Source: Rhizobacter terrae (GTDB lineage Bacteria; Pseudomonadota; Gammaproteobacteria; Burkholderiales; Burkholderiaceae_C). Taken from it: a stretch of 64,000 bases of DNA. Both the position numbers and the translations under genes were made by a program. Below are positions 52,115 through 61,677 of this stretch, piece after piece. The notes under the pieces are model-generated. The model was not told where the DNA came from and did not search any database. It was given only the letters and a program-made list of their open reading frames with translations. Numbering within the stretch: the stretch's first letter is position 1; each line of letters opens with the position of its first letter. The stretch spans positions 186,001 through 250,000 of the forward strand of contig NZ_QUSW01000002.1 of assembly GCF_003852895.1 (NCBI RefSeq). The letters are read 5' to 3'.

Positions 52115-54213
52115 AAGCGGTACGCCGCCTGCAGGTACAGCGAACGCCTGGGCATGGGCAAATCGTTCGGAATGGACGCCAGGGTAGGCTCACGCACGTC
52201 GGCGTTGAACAGGTTGCGAACGGAGCCCGCCAGCTCCCATGCGTGCTTGCCTCGGTTGCTGCGCAAGGTGAGATCCAGCGTCGTGTAGTCGGGAACATCC
52301 GGCCTGGTGTCACCGGCCGCCCGCTTGCGGTCGGCCACGTAATTCAGCTGGCCGCTCAACAGCCATCCGCTCGAGAACGTCCAGTCGCTTCGGGCATAGA
52401 GGTGGTGATGCGGTGCATAGCCTGGATCCAGACCCGTGGCCTTGTCGATGGATCGCTGATAGGCATAGTGGCCGGTGAGCCGCAGGCTGCGTCGCGCGTC
52501 CCACACCATCTCCAGTTCGGCACCGTGCCCGCGCTGGGCTCCGGCGTTCTGAAAGGTGGATCCCGGCGCCGGCGCGGGATTCGGCGTGGTGCGGATGATG
52601 TCTTCCATTTCGTACCGGAAGACGCTCATGTTGACCTGAAGGTCCTTGTTGGCCTGCCACTGCACCGCCGTCTCCAGCGTCTTGATGGTTTCCGGCATCA
52701 CCGACGGATTGCCGCTGGCGACCGGGTTCACGCCATACTGCTCGTTGAATGACGGGGCTCTGAACGCCGAGCCGTAGAGCAGCTTGGCCGTCAGCTCAAG
52801 GCTCGCATCCCAGACCAAGGCAATGCGCGGGTTGGTGGTGCCGCCGAAATCGGAGTACTGGTCGCGGCGCACGCCGCCAGTCAAGGTCCAGTCCTTGGCA
52901 ATGTTCCATTCATCCTGCACGTAGACATAGTTCACCTGGCGCCGATGAGGGGCAATGAACGAGTCATCCACGGGGAACTCGATCACCGCGCCACCAGGCG
53001 TGGGCACAGGCAAGCCGGTGGCCGGCCCGGACGTGATGAAGGTGAAATTCTTCAGTTCCTGCGTCCGGTACATGTCCAGGTCATCGTGGCCCACGCCAAG
53101 ACGCAGGTTGTGGTCCGCGAAGCCGGTGAAATTGACGACGGCCGAGACCCGCACTTGCCGTTCCCACGTATTGGGCGACCCGAACATGCCCTCAGGAAAG
53201 CTGCCCCCGAATGCCCCCGGGGGAAAGAGCTGCACCGGCCCAGGCAGATGCTGGATGTACTGAAAGTAGCTGCCGGTGAGTGTCATCCGCCAGTCGTTGG
53301 CAAGCTCGACATCGCTCCAGGTCACGTCGCCATGAAGGCGTTCCGACCTGAGACGGCCCACCGGGTCCAGCGCACTGGCGATGCCAGGGCCTGTGCCCAT
53401 GTCATCGCGCAGCTTGTAGCCAGCTCTCACACGCAACCGGCCATAAGCCGCATCGAGGCCGGCATCCAGTGAATCGACACCGGTGTTCACCGTTCCCGGT
53501 GCCAGGCTGGCGTGGGTCCCGAAGACCGCGTCGAGCCCGGTCTGCGCATCGGCCGTGATGGTCTCCTTGAAGCCTGCCGTCCGGCCGACACGCAGATAGC
53601 CCGCGACATCGAGAGGCCCAAGCTTGCCGCCGTGCTGAATCCAGCCGTCGCGCGTCTTGAAGGAACCTGCACGCACGCCGAACTCTGTTCCCGGCGTGTC
53701 GGACGCGCCCTTGGTGATGATGTTGATGACGCCGGCGAATGCGTCGGCGCCATACAGTGCCGAACCTGGCCCGCGGATGATCTCAATGCGAGCAATGTTC
53801 TCCAGTGGCAGGCCGCCCCAGATCACGCCCCGGTTGCCCACGAGCAGCGTCGTCATGGGCACGCCGTTTTGCAGGACGAGCGTCTGCGGATTGAGCTCGC
53901 TGTAGATGCCCCGGATGGTGTACAGCGGCGTGTACGCCTGCGCATTGCGCGCCACATGGACACCCGGCACGGTTTCCAGCACCTCGTCCAGGTCGGTCGC
54001 GCCCATGGCCGCGATGTCCTGTGCGGTGATCACGGTGGCCACCGCCGGCGCGCGCCGCAGGGACTGCCGGCTGCCGGTCGCGATGCTCACCGTGGACTTG
54101 TCGCCGTACAGCAGCGCAATGTCTTCTTCGTCTGCGCTGGCCGTCGTCTGTGCATGTACTGCGGAGCCCAGCAGGCACATTGCCGCGAGCGTCAGGCCAT
54201 TTGAACGTTGCAC
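52111..54213 (-). CDS. TonB-dependent outer-membrane receptor
   Basis: 700 residues from a GTG at 54213, chosen because AGAGGTG precedes it and the leader is then MQRSNGLTLAAMCLLGSAVHA. The N-terminal segment DIALLYGDKSTVSIATG is common to a group of betaproteobacterial receptors. Plug domain: RRAPAVATVITAQDIAAMGA, VLETVPGVHV and RIEIIRGPGSALYGADAFAG with VINIITK. The 22-strand barrel runs to the C-terminal Phe (SLYLQAAYRF). It imports a metallophore, cobalamin or similar ligand; no TonB, ExbBD or ABC genes lie in the window. Convergent with the citrate-synthase-like operon. Confidence 0.92.
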   Translation of the reverse strand: MQRSNGLTLAAMCLLGSAVHAQTTASADEEDIALLYGDKSTVSIATGSRQSLRRAPAVATVITAQDIAAMGATDLDEVLETVPGVHVARNAQAYTPLYTIRGIYSELNPQTLVLQNGVPMTTLLVGNRGVIWGGLPLENIARIEIIRGPGSALYGADAFAGVINIITKGASDTPGTEFGVRAGSFKTRDGWIQHGGKLGPLDVAGYLRVGRTAGFKETITADAQTGLDAVFGTHASLAPGTVNTGVDSLDAGLDAAYGRLRVRAGYKLRDDMGTGPGIASALDPVGRLRSERLHGDVTWSDVELANDWRMTLTGSYFQYIQHLPGPVQLFPPGAFGGSFPEGMFGSPNTWERQVRVSAVVNFTGFADHNLRLGVGHDDLDMYRTQELKNFTFITSGPATGLPVPTPGGAVIEFPVDDSFIAPHRRQVNYVYVQDEWNIAKDWTLTGGVRRDQYSDFGGTTNPRIALVWDASLELTAKLLYGSAFRAPSFNEQYGVNPVASGNPSVMPETIKTLETAVQWQANKDLQVNMSVFRYEMEDIIRTTPNPAPAPGSTFQNAGAQRGHGAELEMVWDARRSLRLTGHYAYQRSIDKATGLDPGYAPHHHLYARSDWTFSSGWLLSGQLNYVADRKRAAGDTRPDVPDYTTLDLTLRSNRGKHAWELAGSVRNLFNADVREPTLASIPNDLPMPRRSLYLQAAYRF

Positions 54214-54371
54214 GTGGCACACCTCTTGTGATGGTGTTTTGGAATGTCGTTGCCGCCGCACGATAAGCGCATCCCACTGCCCCGATCAGTAGAGATAACG
54301 CTGAGTACGGCGCGGTGCCTGTGCGTCCACCACAAGCGGGACGAATCGTAGTCCGCAAACCCGTGCCGATT

Positions 54372-54394
54372 CGACATTTCTTCGAAAAATGTCG
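54372..54394. promoter_or_regulatory. Palindrome in the divergent gap upstream of the TonB receptor gene
   Basis: CGACATTT (54372-54379), loop CTTCGAA, AAATGTCG (54387-54394): a perfect 8-base inverted repeat. It is about 160 bases upstream of the receptor start and 80 bases upstream of the 54474 gene. The half-site spacing fits a dimeric regulator. It does not look like a Fur box. A hairpin terminator is less likely, as no gene ends here. Confidence 0.5.
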
Positions 54395-54473
54395 CTTTTG
54401 GGATGACGCTGTCCGCCGCGCGCCACTGCATGATTCGCCCAAGGCCGCGCTCGACCGCGGCCCGTGATGAACC

Positions 54474-55034
54474 ATGAGTCGGAAACCCTCCCCTGTTGCC
54501 TTGCTGCTGCAGCCCCTGGTGTTGCTGAACCGCCTGCTGACCAGCGACTTCAAGCTGCGCCGCCAGGGCGGACGCCTGCGCGTGGTCGTCGAGCAGCCGG
54601 CGCGATCGAGCCGGACGAATTCACAGCCCGCACCGGTGTCCCGCCCTGCACCGGCGGCCGACATCGAGCTGACCATGCAGATCGAGCTGCGCCACCTCCT
54701 CACCCAGCACAACGGGACGCGGCGGCTGATGCGGCACCTGGGCTACATCGAACGGGCCTTGCGCAAGGATGGCCCCGAAGCGCTGGACGGCATTCCGCTG
54801 GAGGTGCTCAGCAAGGGCTTCGCGCAGCTCAAGAGCATCGTGACGGACTGGAGCTGTCCGGGCCTGTCGGAGCTGCGCTCGCGGCTGTCCATCCTCATCG
54901 CAGCCAAGGAGGAAGAAGCCCGCAGCAAGCACGGCCACAGCCGGCTGTCGGACTTCTTCACCACCACGCGACTTCAAGTCTCGGAAGCCACGCCTTCGGA
55001 CTTCGTCGAAGTCCAGAAGACCTGGTCGAAGTAG
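54474..55034 (+). CDS. Conserved-looking hypothetical protein
   Basis: 186 residues, MSRKPSPVALLLQPLVLLNR at the N-terminus, basic and without a clear leader. After a Ser/Pro/Thr-rich linker (about 40-60) there is a helical region with IELTMQIELRHLLTQHNGTR, RLMRHLGYIERALRKDGPEA and LSKGFAQLKSIVTDWSCPGL. The tail contains a degenerate VSEATPSDFVEVQKTW. I do not recognise the family. The DNA-facing basic start and helical centre are the only visible traits. Convergent with the acyl-CoA synthetase gene, nine bases apart. Confidence 0.65.
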   Translation: MSRKPSPVALLLQPLVLLNRLLTSDFKLRRQGGRLRVVVEQPARSSRTNSQPAPVSRPAPAADIELTMQIELRHLLTQHNGTRRLMRHLGYIERALRKDGPEALDGIPLEVLSKGFAQLKSIVTDWSCPGLSELRSRLSILIAAKEEEARSKHGHSRLSDFFTTTRLQVSEATPSDFVEVQKTWSK

Positions 55035-55043
55035 CCGCTTCGG

Positions 55044-56756
55044 TCAGGCTGCTGAATCGGCCTGGGCTTGCTGGTCTTGCAACATGCGCCACATGACCTT
55101 GCCCGAGCCCGACTTCGGCAGCGTCTCCACGAACTCCACGATCTTGGGCACCTTGTAGGCCGCCATGTGCTCGCGCGACCAGGCCATGATGTCTTCGGGT
55201 GTCGTCTTGCCCTTGGCCTCGGTGCGCAGCACCACCACCGCCTTCACCGTCTCGCCGCGGTAGGCATCCTTGGCGGAGATGATGCAGGCCTCCTGCACCG
55301 CCGGGTGCTTGTACAGCAGCAGCTCCACCTCGGCCGGCCACACCTTGAAGCCGCTGGCGTTGATCATGCGCTTCAGGCGGTCGGTGATGAAGAAGTAGCC
55401 GTCCTCGTCCATGCGGCCCAGGTCGCCGGTGCGGAAGAAGGTCTTGCCTTCGAACTCGACGAAGGCCGCCCGCGTCGCCTCGGGATGCCGCCAGTAGCCT
55501 TTGAACACCATCGGCCCATGGGTGATGATCTCGCCGATCTCGCCCGGCGGCAGTTCGGTCAGGGTGATCGGGTCCACCACGCGCGAGTCCACGCCGAAGA
55601 TGGGCATGCCCAGGCATTGCAGCTTGGGTGATTCAGGCGGGTTCGCATGGCTGGGCGCGGCGGTCTCGGTGAGGCCGTAGCCTTCGGCGAAGAGCAGGCC
55701 GAATTCGTCCCGCAGGCGTTCGGCCACTGCATAGGGCATGGCCGCGCCGCCGCCGCTGAGGTAGCGCAGGCTCTTGAGGTTGAAGCTCGCGTAGTTGGGG
55801 CTGCCGAAGAGATCGATGATCATCGTCGGGATGCAGGTGAAGTGCGTGATCTGGAAGCGCGAGATCAGGCGCCCTGCCAGTTCGCGGTCCCAGCGCGGCA
55901 TCAGCACCACCGTGCTGCCCGAGTAGGCGGGCGACAGCAGGCCGTACATCATTCCGGTGATGTGGAACATGGGCACCACGCCCAGGCTCACCGCCTCGGC
56001 CGCGGCATAGCCCCACAGGCCGCCGCCCACCACGTTGTGCATGAGCGTGCGGTGCGTGTGCATGCAGCCCTTGGGGTTGCCGGTGGTGCCCGAGGTGTAG
56101 GGCAGCAGTGCGAGGTCATCGGCCTGCGCGGTGTGCGGGCCGGGCCTCACGGCAGCGGCGATCACCTCGTTCCAGCGCGTGAAGCCAGCGGGCAGCGGCG
56201 GGTCGCTGCGCAACCAGGTGTCCATGGCTGGCGGCGGTGCGAGTTCGGGCTCGATGTCGCCTTCGGGCATGAGGTCGGTGTAGCGGGTGACGATCACGTC
56301 CTGGAGACGATCGGCCTCGGGCACCATCGCGTTGGCCGCTTCGACGATGCCCGCGAGATCGGCGCTGCAGATCGCGAAGCGCGCCTGTGCATCGGTGATG
56401 TAGTGCGTGAACTCGTCGGCGCGGTTCATCGGGTTCACCGGCACCACCACCGCATCGGCCCGCAGGATGCCGTAGTAGGCCAGCGCGTACTGCGGGCAGT
56501 TCTGCATGTACAGCAGCACGCGGTCGCCCTTCTTCACGCCGCGCTGCTGCAGCCAGCCCGCCACCGCCTCGGACTGGTCGCGCGCCTGCGAGAAGGTGAG
56601 CGGCCGGCCGAAGAACACGTACATCGGCTTGTGCGGATAGCGCCTTGCCGCGATGTTCAGGTTCTCCCACAGCGAGGTCTCGGGCACGACGACTTCGCGC
56701 GGCAGCCGCTTGGGCCAGTGCTTGAAATGGGGGCGATCCGCAGGAACCTTGGACAA
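55044..56756 (-). CDS. Acyl-CoA synthetase (AMP-binding, FadD-like)
   Basis: 570 residues from a TTG at 56756, chosen for AAGGAG at about 7 bases and because the family N-terminus follows (FKHWPKRLPREVVVPETSLW). ANL-superfamily motifs: P-loop LLPYTSGTTGNPKGCMHTH, GYGLTETAAPSH (adenine site), TGDLGRMDEDGYFFITDRLK and the catalytic Lys region KSGSGKVMWRM. It activates a medium- or long-chain or aromatic acid with ATP and CoA. The fatty-acid branch is likely. No neighbouring beta-oxidation genes. Confidence 0.92.
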   Translation of the reverse strand: MSKVPADRPHFKHWPKRLPREVVVPETSLWENLNIAARRYPHKPMYVFFGRPLTFSQARDQSEAVAGWLQQRGVKKGDRVLLYMQNCPQYALAYYGILRADAVVVPVNPMNRADEFTHYITDAQARFAICSADLAGIVEAANAMVPEADRLQDVIVTRYTDLMPEGDIEPELAPPPAMDTWLRSDPPLPAGFTRWNEVIAAAVRPGPHTAQADDLALLPYTSGTTGNPKGCMHTHRTLMHNVVGGGLWGYAAAEAVSLGVVPMFHITGMMYGLLSPAYSGSTVVLMPRWDRELAGRLISRFQITHFTCIPTMIIDLFGSPNYASFNLKSLRYLSGGGAAMPYAVAERLRDEFGLLFAEGYGLTETAAPSHANPPESPKLQCLGMPIFGVDSRVVDPITLTELPPGEIGEIITHGPMVFKGYWRHPEATRAAFVEFEGKTFFRTGDLGRMDEDGYFFITDRLKRMINASGFKVWPAEVELLLYKHPAVQEACIISAKDAYRGETVKAVVVLRTEAKGKTTPEDIMAWSREHMAAYKVPKIVEFVETLPKSGSGKVMWRMLQDQQAQADSAA

Positions 56757-56933
56757 CGGTGTCTCCTTGACTGCAAACCCATCGATATATCGCAAGCATC
56801 GCGCGGATGCGTGCCGCCTGGGTGACGCTTCGGGCAGGGGCAAACCCGTAGGCGGACCGCTTACCCTCGTTTACGTGGGGTGGTGCCCGCATCGCCACAA
56901 TGACCAGGCCCTGACAACAACACGAGGTGGAGC

Positions 56934-58436
56934 ATGGCGACGTCGCACGGGTCCGTCCGGCAGGTGTTCCTGAGCGCGCTGATGAGCGCCTTCCTCAGCG
57001 CCTTCACGGCTTCGATGATGTCCGGCTGCGGAGGCAGCGACTCGTCTGCCCCCATGCCGCCCCCGCCCCCACCTCCTCCGCCACCGCCGCCTCCCCCCGG
57101 TTCGGACACGACGCCGCCCACCGCCGGCATCCTCTCGCCGTCGGACTTCGCCAGCGGGCTTACGGGCACCGTCACCATCTCGGGCACCGGCACGGACGAC
57201 GTGGGCGTGACCTCGATGCAGTTCCAGGTGGACGGCGTCTCGCTGGGCACCGACAGCAGCTCGCCCTTCTCGATGACTTTCGATGCCAACGCCTATGCGC
57301 CGGGGCAGCACATCGTCAGCGTGCGTGCTGCTGACGCGGCGGCCAACCAGAGCGCGTGGAAGTCCATCACCGTGAAGACGGCAGGCACCAACGCCGTCGA
57401 CGCCGGTTTCACCAAGGATGAAGCCTGGGTCACCGGCATGGCCTCGACCACCGCGATGGCGCAGGCGCCCGATGGCCGCATCTTCGTGGCGGAGCAGACC
57501 GGCAAGCTGCGTGTGATCAAGAACGGCGTGCTGCAGGCCACCGCTTTCCACACCTTCACGGTGGATTCGAACGGCGAGCGCGGCCTGCTGGGCGTCACGT
57601 TCCATCCCAACTTCAGCACCAACGGCTGGGTCTACGTCTACTACACGACACCTGAGAACGGCATCCACAACAGAATCAGCCGACTCACCGCCAGCGGCGA
57701 CGTTTCAACAGGCGCGGAAGAGAAGCTGGTGGACCTGCCTGCCTTGTCGGCCACCAACCACAACGGCGGCGCCATCCACTTCGGCGGCGACGGCAAGCTC
57801 TACGCCGGCGTGGGCGAGAACGCCAACAGCGCCAACGCGCCGGACCTGAACACGCCGCTGGGCAAGCTGCTGCGGTTCAACGACGACGGCAGCATCCCCA
57901 GCGACAACCCCTTCTGCACGACGGCCGCCACGCTCAAGTGCGCCATCTGGGCCTATGGCCTGCGCAATCCGTTTACCTTCGCCGTGCAGCCGGGCACCGG
58001 CACCCTCTACATCAACGACGTGGGCCAGAGCACCTGGGAAGAGATCAACGTGGGCGGCAGCGGCCGCAACTACGGATGGCCATCGTCAGAAGGACCTGAC
58101 AACGTCGTCAGCGGCATCACCGGCCCGCTGTTCACCTACAAGCATTCCGATGCGTCGCCGGCCGGCTCCGGGCCCGGCGGCTTCTTCACGGGATTTGCCA
58201 TCGCGGGTGGAGCGTTCTATCCCAACGCCGGCCCCTTCCCGGCTTCGTACCGCGGCAACTACTTCTTTGCCGACTACGTGAGCAAGTGGGTCGGCCGGCT
58301 GGACCCGGCCAACAACAACGCCGCCTACGCCTTCGCCAAGCTCGCCGGCAGCCCGGTGGACATGCTGGCCGGCAACGACGGCGCGCTGTACGTGCTGATC
58401 CAGGGCGGGTCCGTCGCCCGCATCACCGCACCCTGA
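56934..58436 (+). CDS. PQQ-dependent sugar dehydrogenase-type lipoprotein with Ig-like and polyproline segments
   Basis: 500 residues. Signal with lipobox MMSGC near residue 32, then a run of 14 Pro at about 42-55, an Ig-like domain (about 60-150; GTDDVGVTSMQFQVDGVSLG), and a six-bladed GSDH propeller (about 165-500): PDGRIFVAEQTGKLRVIKNG, ERGLLGVTFHPNFSTNGWVY, NHNGGAIHFGGDGKLYAGVG and GLRNPFTFAVQPGTGTLYIN. The family oxidises aldoses with PQQ in the periplasm. The His of NHNGG is the catalytic base type. The ATG at 56934 has GAGGTGG upstream. A long polyproline run needs EF-P for translation. Confidence 0.9.
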   Translation: MATSHGSVRQVFLSALMSAFLSAFTASMMSGCGGSDSSAPMPPPPPPPPPPPPPPGSDTTPPTAGILSPSDFASGLTGTVTISGTGTDDVGVTSMQFQVDGVSLGTDSSSPFSMTFDANAYAPGQHIVSVRAADAAANQSAWKSITVKTAGTNAVDAGFTKDEAWVTGMASTTAMAQAPDGRIFVAEQTGKLRVIKNGVLQATAFHTFTVDSNGERGLLGVTFHPNFSTNGWVYVYYTTPENGIHNRISRLTASGDVSTGAEEKLVDLPALSATNHNGGAIHFGGDGKLYAGVGENANSANAPDLNTPLGKLLRFNDDGSIPSDNPFCTTAATLKCAIWAYGLRNPFTFAVQPGTGTLYINDVGQSTWEEINVGGSGRNYGWPSSEGPDNVVSGITGPLFTYKHSDASPAGSGPGGFFTGFAIAGGAFYPNAGPFPASYRGNYFFADYVSKWVGRLDPANNNAAYAFAKLAGSPVDMLAGNDGALYVLIQGGSVARITAP

Positions 58437-60026
58437 TCAGGCCTTCGCCGGCGCCAGCGTCTTCGTGTAGAGCGTGGCGCCGGTCAGGTCCTTCAGCGCC
58501 ACGGTCATCGCGCGCGTCTTCGCGTCGATGTCCACCTGTCCGAAGAACTGAAGGCCGGCGCTGGGCGGCGCGTTCTGCGCTTCGGGCGCCTTCACGTACA
58601 TGAGCTGGGGGCCGAAGGTCTCGTCCGGCTTGTTGGGCCCGAAGCTGCCGGCGTTCAGCGGGCCGGACACGAATTCCCAGAACGGCAGGAAGTCGGTGAA
58701 CTTCGCCTTGGCCGGGTCGTAGAAGTGGGCCGCGGTGTAGTGCACGTCGGCGGTGAGCCAGACCACGTTGTGGATCTTCGCGCGCTTGATCTCGCGCAGC
58801 AGACGCGCAATCTCCAGCTCGCGCCCCAGCGGCGCGCCGTTCTCGCCGTTGGCGATGGCTTCCCACTTGTCGCGGCCCTGCGCATCCTTGCCGTCGGGCA
58901 CGCCCAGGCCGATGGGCATGTCCGCCGCGATCACCTTCCACGTGGCCTTGGAACGCTTGAGTCCGTCGAGCAGCCAGGCCACCTGAGGGCGGCCCATGAA
59001 GGCGCTCTCGGGCGTCTCCTCGGTCTGCAGGTTGGGGCCGTTGGGGCCGCGGTAGCTGCGCATGTCCACCACGAACACATCCAGCAGCGGGCCCTGCGGC
59101 AGATGGCGGAACACGCGCTCGCTCTCGGCGTCCGGGCCGCGGCGCAGCGGCGCGTAGTCTAGGAAGGCGCGTGTCGCGCGTGCCACCAGCAGCGGCACGT
59201 TCTTCTCGGTGTAGCGCGCGTCACCGCTCACGTCCTTGGAGTCCGACCAGTTGTTGGTGACCTCGTGGTCGTCCCACTGCCAGATCTGCGGCACCTCCGA
59301 CGCCATGCGGCGGATGTTGGCGTCCATCATGTTGTAGCGGTAGCGGCCTCGGAATTCGTTGAGCGTCTCGGCAACCTTGCTCACTTCCTCGGTGACGAGG
59401 TTGTTCCACTTGGAGCCGTCGGCCAGCTTCACCTCGGCCTGGATGGGTCCGTCGGCATAGATGTTGTCGCCGCTGTGCAGGAAGAAGTCCGGCTGCAGGC
59501 TGCGGATCTGCTCGTAGATCTTCATGCCACCCCAGGCTTCGTTGATGCCGAAGCCCTGCCCCGCCGTGTCGCCGCCCCAGGTGAAGCGCACGTTGCGCAG
59601 CGGCTTCGCCTGTGAGGCCTGCGGCAGGCGCAGATGGCCGGCCATGGGCTCGGACAAGGTGCGCTCGTTGCGCAGGTCCTGCAGCAGCACGCGGTAGAAA
59701 ACTTCCTGGCCCGCCGGCAGGCCGGTGAGGTCGATTCGGCCGGTGAAGTCACCGTCTTCCAGCAGATGCGGGCCGCGCACGCGGCTCACGTTGGCGAAGC
59801 TCGCGGTGGTGGACCACTCCACCCACATGCGCGCCGGGCGGTCGGACCGCGTCCAGACAATGGCGCTGTCGGCGGTGGCATCGCCCGACTGCACGCCCGA
59901 CGGGAACTGCGGACGCATCGCGTCGCGGGTCACCACCGCGGGTGCCTGGGCCCAGGTGCGCAGGGGTGACATCGCACCAGCACCGGCAAACCACAAGCTG
60001 TTGCGAACGAAATCGCGGCGATCCAT
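58437..60026 (-). CDS. phoD: PhoD-type alkaline phosphatase (second copy)
   Basis: 529 residues from the ATG at 60026. The leader MDRRDFVRNSLWFAGAGA contains a twin-arginine motif (RRDFVR). Beta domain: FPSGVQSGDATADSAIVWTR; catalytic metal motifs FTWGGDTAGQGFGINEAWGG, FFLHSGDNIYADGP, WQWDDHEVTNNWSD and VVWLTADVHYTAAHFYDP. It is only distantly similar to the 23949 copy, so they are old paralogues. The gene ends directly against the sugar dehydrogenase gene, on the opposite strand. Confidence 0.9.
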   Translation of the reverse strand: MDRRDFVRNSLWFAGAGAMSPLRTWAQAPAVVTRDAMRPQFPSGVQSGDATADSAIVWTRSDRPARMWVEWSTTASFANVSRVRGPHLLEDGDFTGRIDLTGLPAGQEVFYRVLLQDLRNERTLSEPMAGHLRLPQASQAKPLRNVRFTWGGDTAGQGFGINEAWGGMKIYEQIRSLQPDFFLHSGDNIYADGPIQAEVKLADGSKWNNLVTEEVSKVAETLNEFRGRYRYNMMDANIRRMASEVPQIWQWDDHEVTNNWSDSKDVSGDARYTEKNVPLLVARATRAFLDYAPLRRGPDAESERVFRHLPQGPLLDVFVVDMRSYRGPNGPNLQTEETPESAFMGRPQVAWLLDGLKRSKATWKVIAADMPIGLGVPDGKDAQGRDKWEAIANGENGAPLGRELEIARLLREIKRAKIHNVVWLTADVHYTAAHFYDPAKAKFTDFLPFWEFVSGPLNAGSFGPNKPDETFGPQLMYVKAPEAQNAPPSAGLQFFGQVDIDAKTRAMTVALKDLTGATLYTKTLAPAKA

Positions 60027-60111
60027 GGCGTGCGCCCCATCCTTGAGATGGCCGGCAGTGTGCGCAGCCGCCATGGCAGCTTCATGACGCCTGGTGCGGT
60101 AGGCGACAGCC

Positions 60112-60516
60112 CTACTTCCAGGCGCCGATCACCGCCCCCATCGCCGTGTACGACACCACCTGGTAGCCACTGTTGATCAGCCACAGCCTGAGCGAGCGCT
60201 GCTCGAAGAGGTAGATCACGGCCAGCGACATGGCCACCCAGCCGATGCCGGTGGCCGCGCCGGCAAAGACACCAAAACCCAGGCTCGCCTTCGCGCCGAT
60301 GAAGGCTGCGAGGTTCAGCGCCATCACGATGCTGCAGATGAACGACAGGCCGAACACCTTCGCCATGTTGGCGCTTCGCGTCTGCGCTTCGTCCAGCCCG
60401 GCCTCGCGCATCCAGGACTGCGCGAAGAGGATCGGTGAATACCACAGCCCTCCGATGACGAAACTCAGCAGCGCCGCAGCGCCCACCGCCCCATAATTGA
60501 TCTGAACCTGGTCCAT
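60112..60516 (-). CDS. DUF1761 membrane protein
   Basis: 134 residues, four membrane helices. MDQVQINYGAVGAAALLSFV, GGLWYSPILFAQSWM and SANMAKVFGLSFICSIVMAL are the DUF1761 marks. The function is unknown. GAGGAG lies 8 bases before the ATG. The 90-base gap to the second phoD gene on the same strand may allow co-transcription. Confidence 0.9.
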   Translation of the reverse strand: MDQVQINYGAVGAAALLSFVIGGLWYSPILFAQSWMREAGLDEAQTRSANMAKVFGLSFICSIVMALNLAAFIGAKASLGFGVFAGAATGIGWVAMSLAVIYLFEQRSLRLWLINSGYQVVSYTAMGAVIGAWK

Positions 60517-60618
60517 CCATCTCTCCTCGTGGTGTGTGTGGAAACGAGCTTCCGGCAGCCATGCTGCAAGCCGGGTTCAGCACTCTCAAGGCAAAGCTGG
60601 CCGAAACCGGAAACCTGA

Positions 60619-61677
60619 TTGCCGAACCTCGACGTGACGCCGCCGAAACCCGCTGCCGCCCAGCCCTTCGATGACCGCTTGCTGATGTGCGTGGGCGTGG
60701 TCGGCTTCGCCTGCACCATCCCGGCGCTGACAGGCCTGTACGGCAGCATCGCGATCTCCGAGCCCCGCTTCTGGCTGGGCTTCCTCGGGCACCTGGGCCT
60801 GGCGGCGGCCATCTGGCTGGGCAACCGCTGGCTGCTGTTCAAGCAGCGCGAGCATTTCGACTGGTTCGCCAACCCTTGGCGAAAGCTGGCCATGCTGGTC
60901 ACGGCCAACGTGCTCTACACCGCGCCGCTCACCTTCGTGTGGCTGTGGGCGTGGTTCCACATCGCGCCCTTGCCGCTGGACACCACCAAGATCCTGGTGG
61001 TCACGCTGACCAACGTCATCTGCGTGATCTTCGTGACGCATGCCTACGAGACGGTTTTCCTCATCCGCGAGCGGGAGTCCGACCTTGTGCGCGTCGAAAA
61101 GCTCGAACGCAGCCGCGCCGAAGCAGAGCTGGCCGCGCTCAGGGCACAGATCGATCCGCACTTCCTCTTCAACAGCCTGAACACGCTCGGGCATCTCATC
61201 ACCCATGACCCGCAGCGCGGCCGTGCCTTCTGCGACACGCTGGCCGAGGTCTACCGTTACGTGCTCGCCAGCCGCGACCGCGATGTCGTCCCGCTCAGGG
61301 ACGAACTCGAGTTCGTGCGCCACTACCACCGGCTGCTGGCCTTGCGCTTCGGCCACGCCATTGCCGTGGACATCGACGATGCCTTGGCGCCCGCTCGCTT
61401 TGCCATCGCGCCGCTGGCGCTGCAGACCCTGGTGGAGAACGCGGTCAAGCACAACCAGCTGGGCGACGACTCGCCGCTGTCGGTGGCCCTCACGCTGGAC
61501 GGCGACGCCGTGTGCGTGGCCAACCGCATGGCGCCGCGCAGCAGCGCGCGGCCCAGCTCCAGGCTGGGCCTGTCCAACCTCGACGAGCGCTGCCGCCTGC
61601 TGACGGGTCGCAGCCTGGCGGTGTCCAGCGACGGCCATCGTTTCGAAGTGCGCGTGCCGCTGGTGGTGCCAGCATGA
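60619..61677 (+). CDS. Sensor histidine kinase (LytS/YehU type)
   Basis: 352 residues from a TTG at 60619; a GTG at 60634 is an alternative. Four membrane helices lie in the first 150 residues, then a short coiled coil (ERESDLVRVEKLERSRAEAE). The His_kinase domain carries the phospho-acceptor His in LRAQIDPHFLFNSLNTLGHL, the N-box in LVENAVKHN, and the C-terminal ATP-binding region (SRLGLSNLDERCRLL). Its stop overlaps the start of the response regulator gene (ATGA). Confidence 0.92.
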   Translation: MPNLDVTPPKPAAAQPFDDRLLMCVGVVGFACTIPALTGLYGSIAISEPRFWLGFLGHLGLAAAIWLGNRWLLFKQREHFDWFANPWRKLAMLVTANVLYTAPLTFVWLWAWFHIAPLPLDTTKILVVTLTNVICVIFVTHAYETVFLIRERESDLVRVEKLERSRAEAELAALRAQIDPHFLFNSLNTLGHLITHDPQRGRAFCDTLAEVYRYVLASRDRDVVPLRDELEFVRHYHRLLALRFGHAIAVDIDDALAPARFAIAPLALQTLVENAVKHNQLGDDSPLSVALTLDGDAVCVANRMAPRSSARPSSRLGLSNLDERCRLLTGRSLAVSSDGHRFEVRVPLVVPA

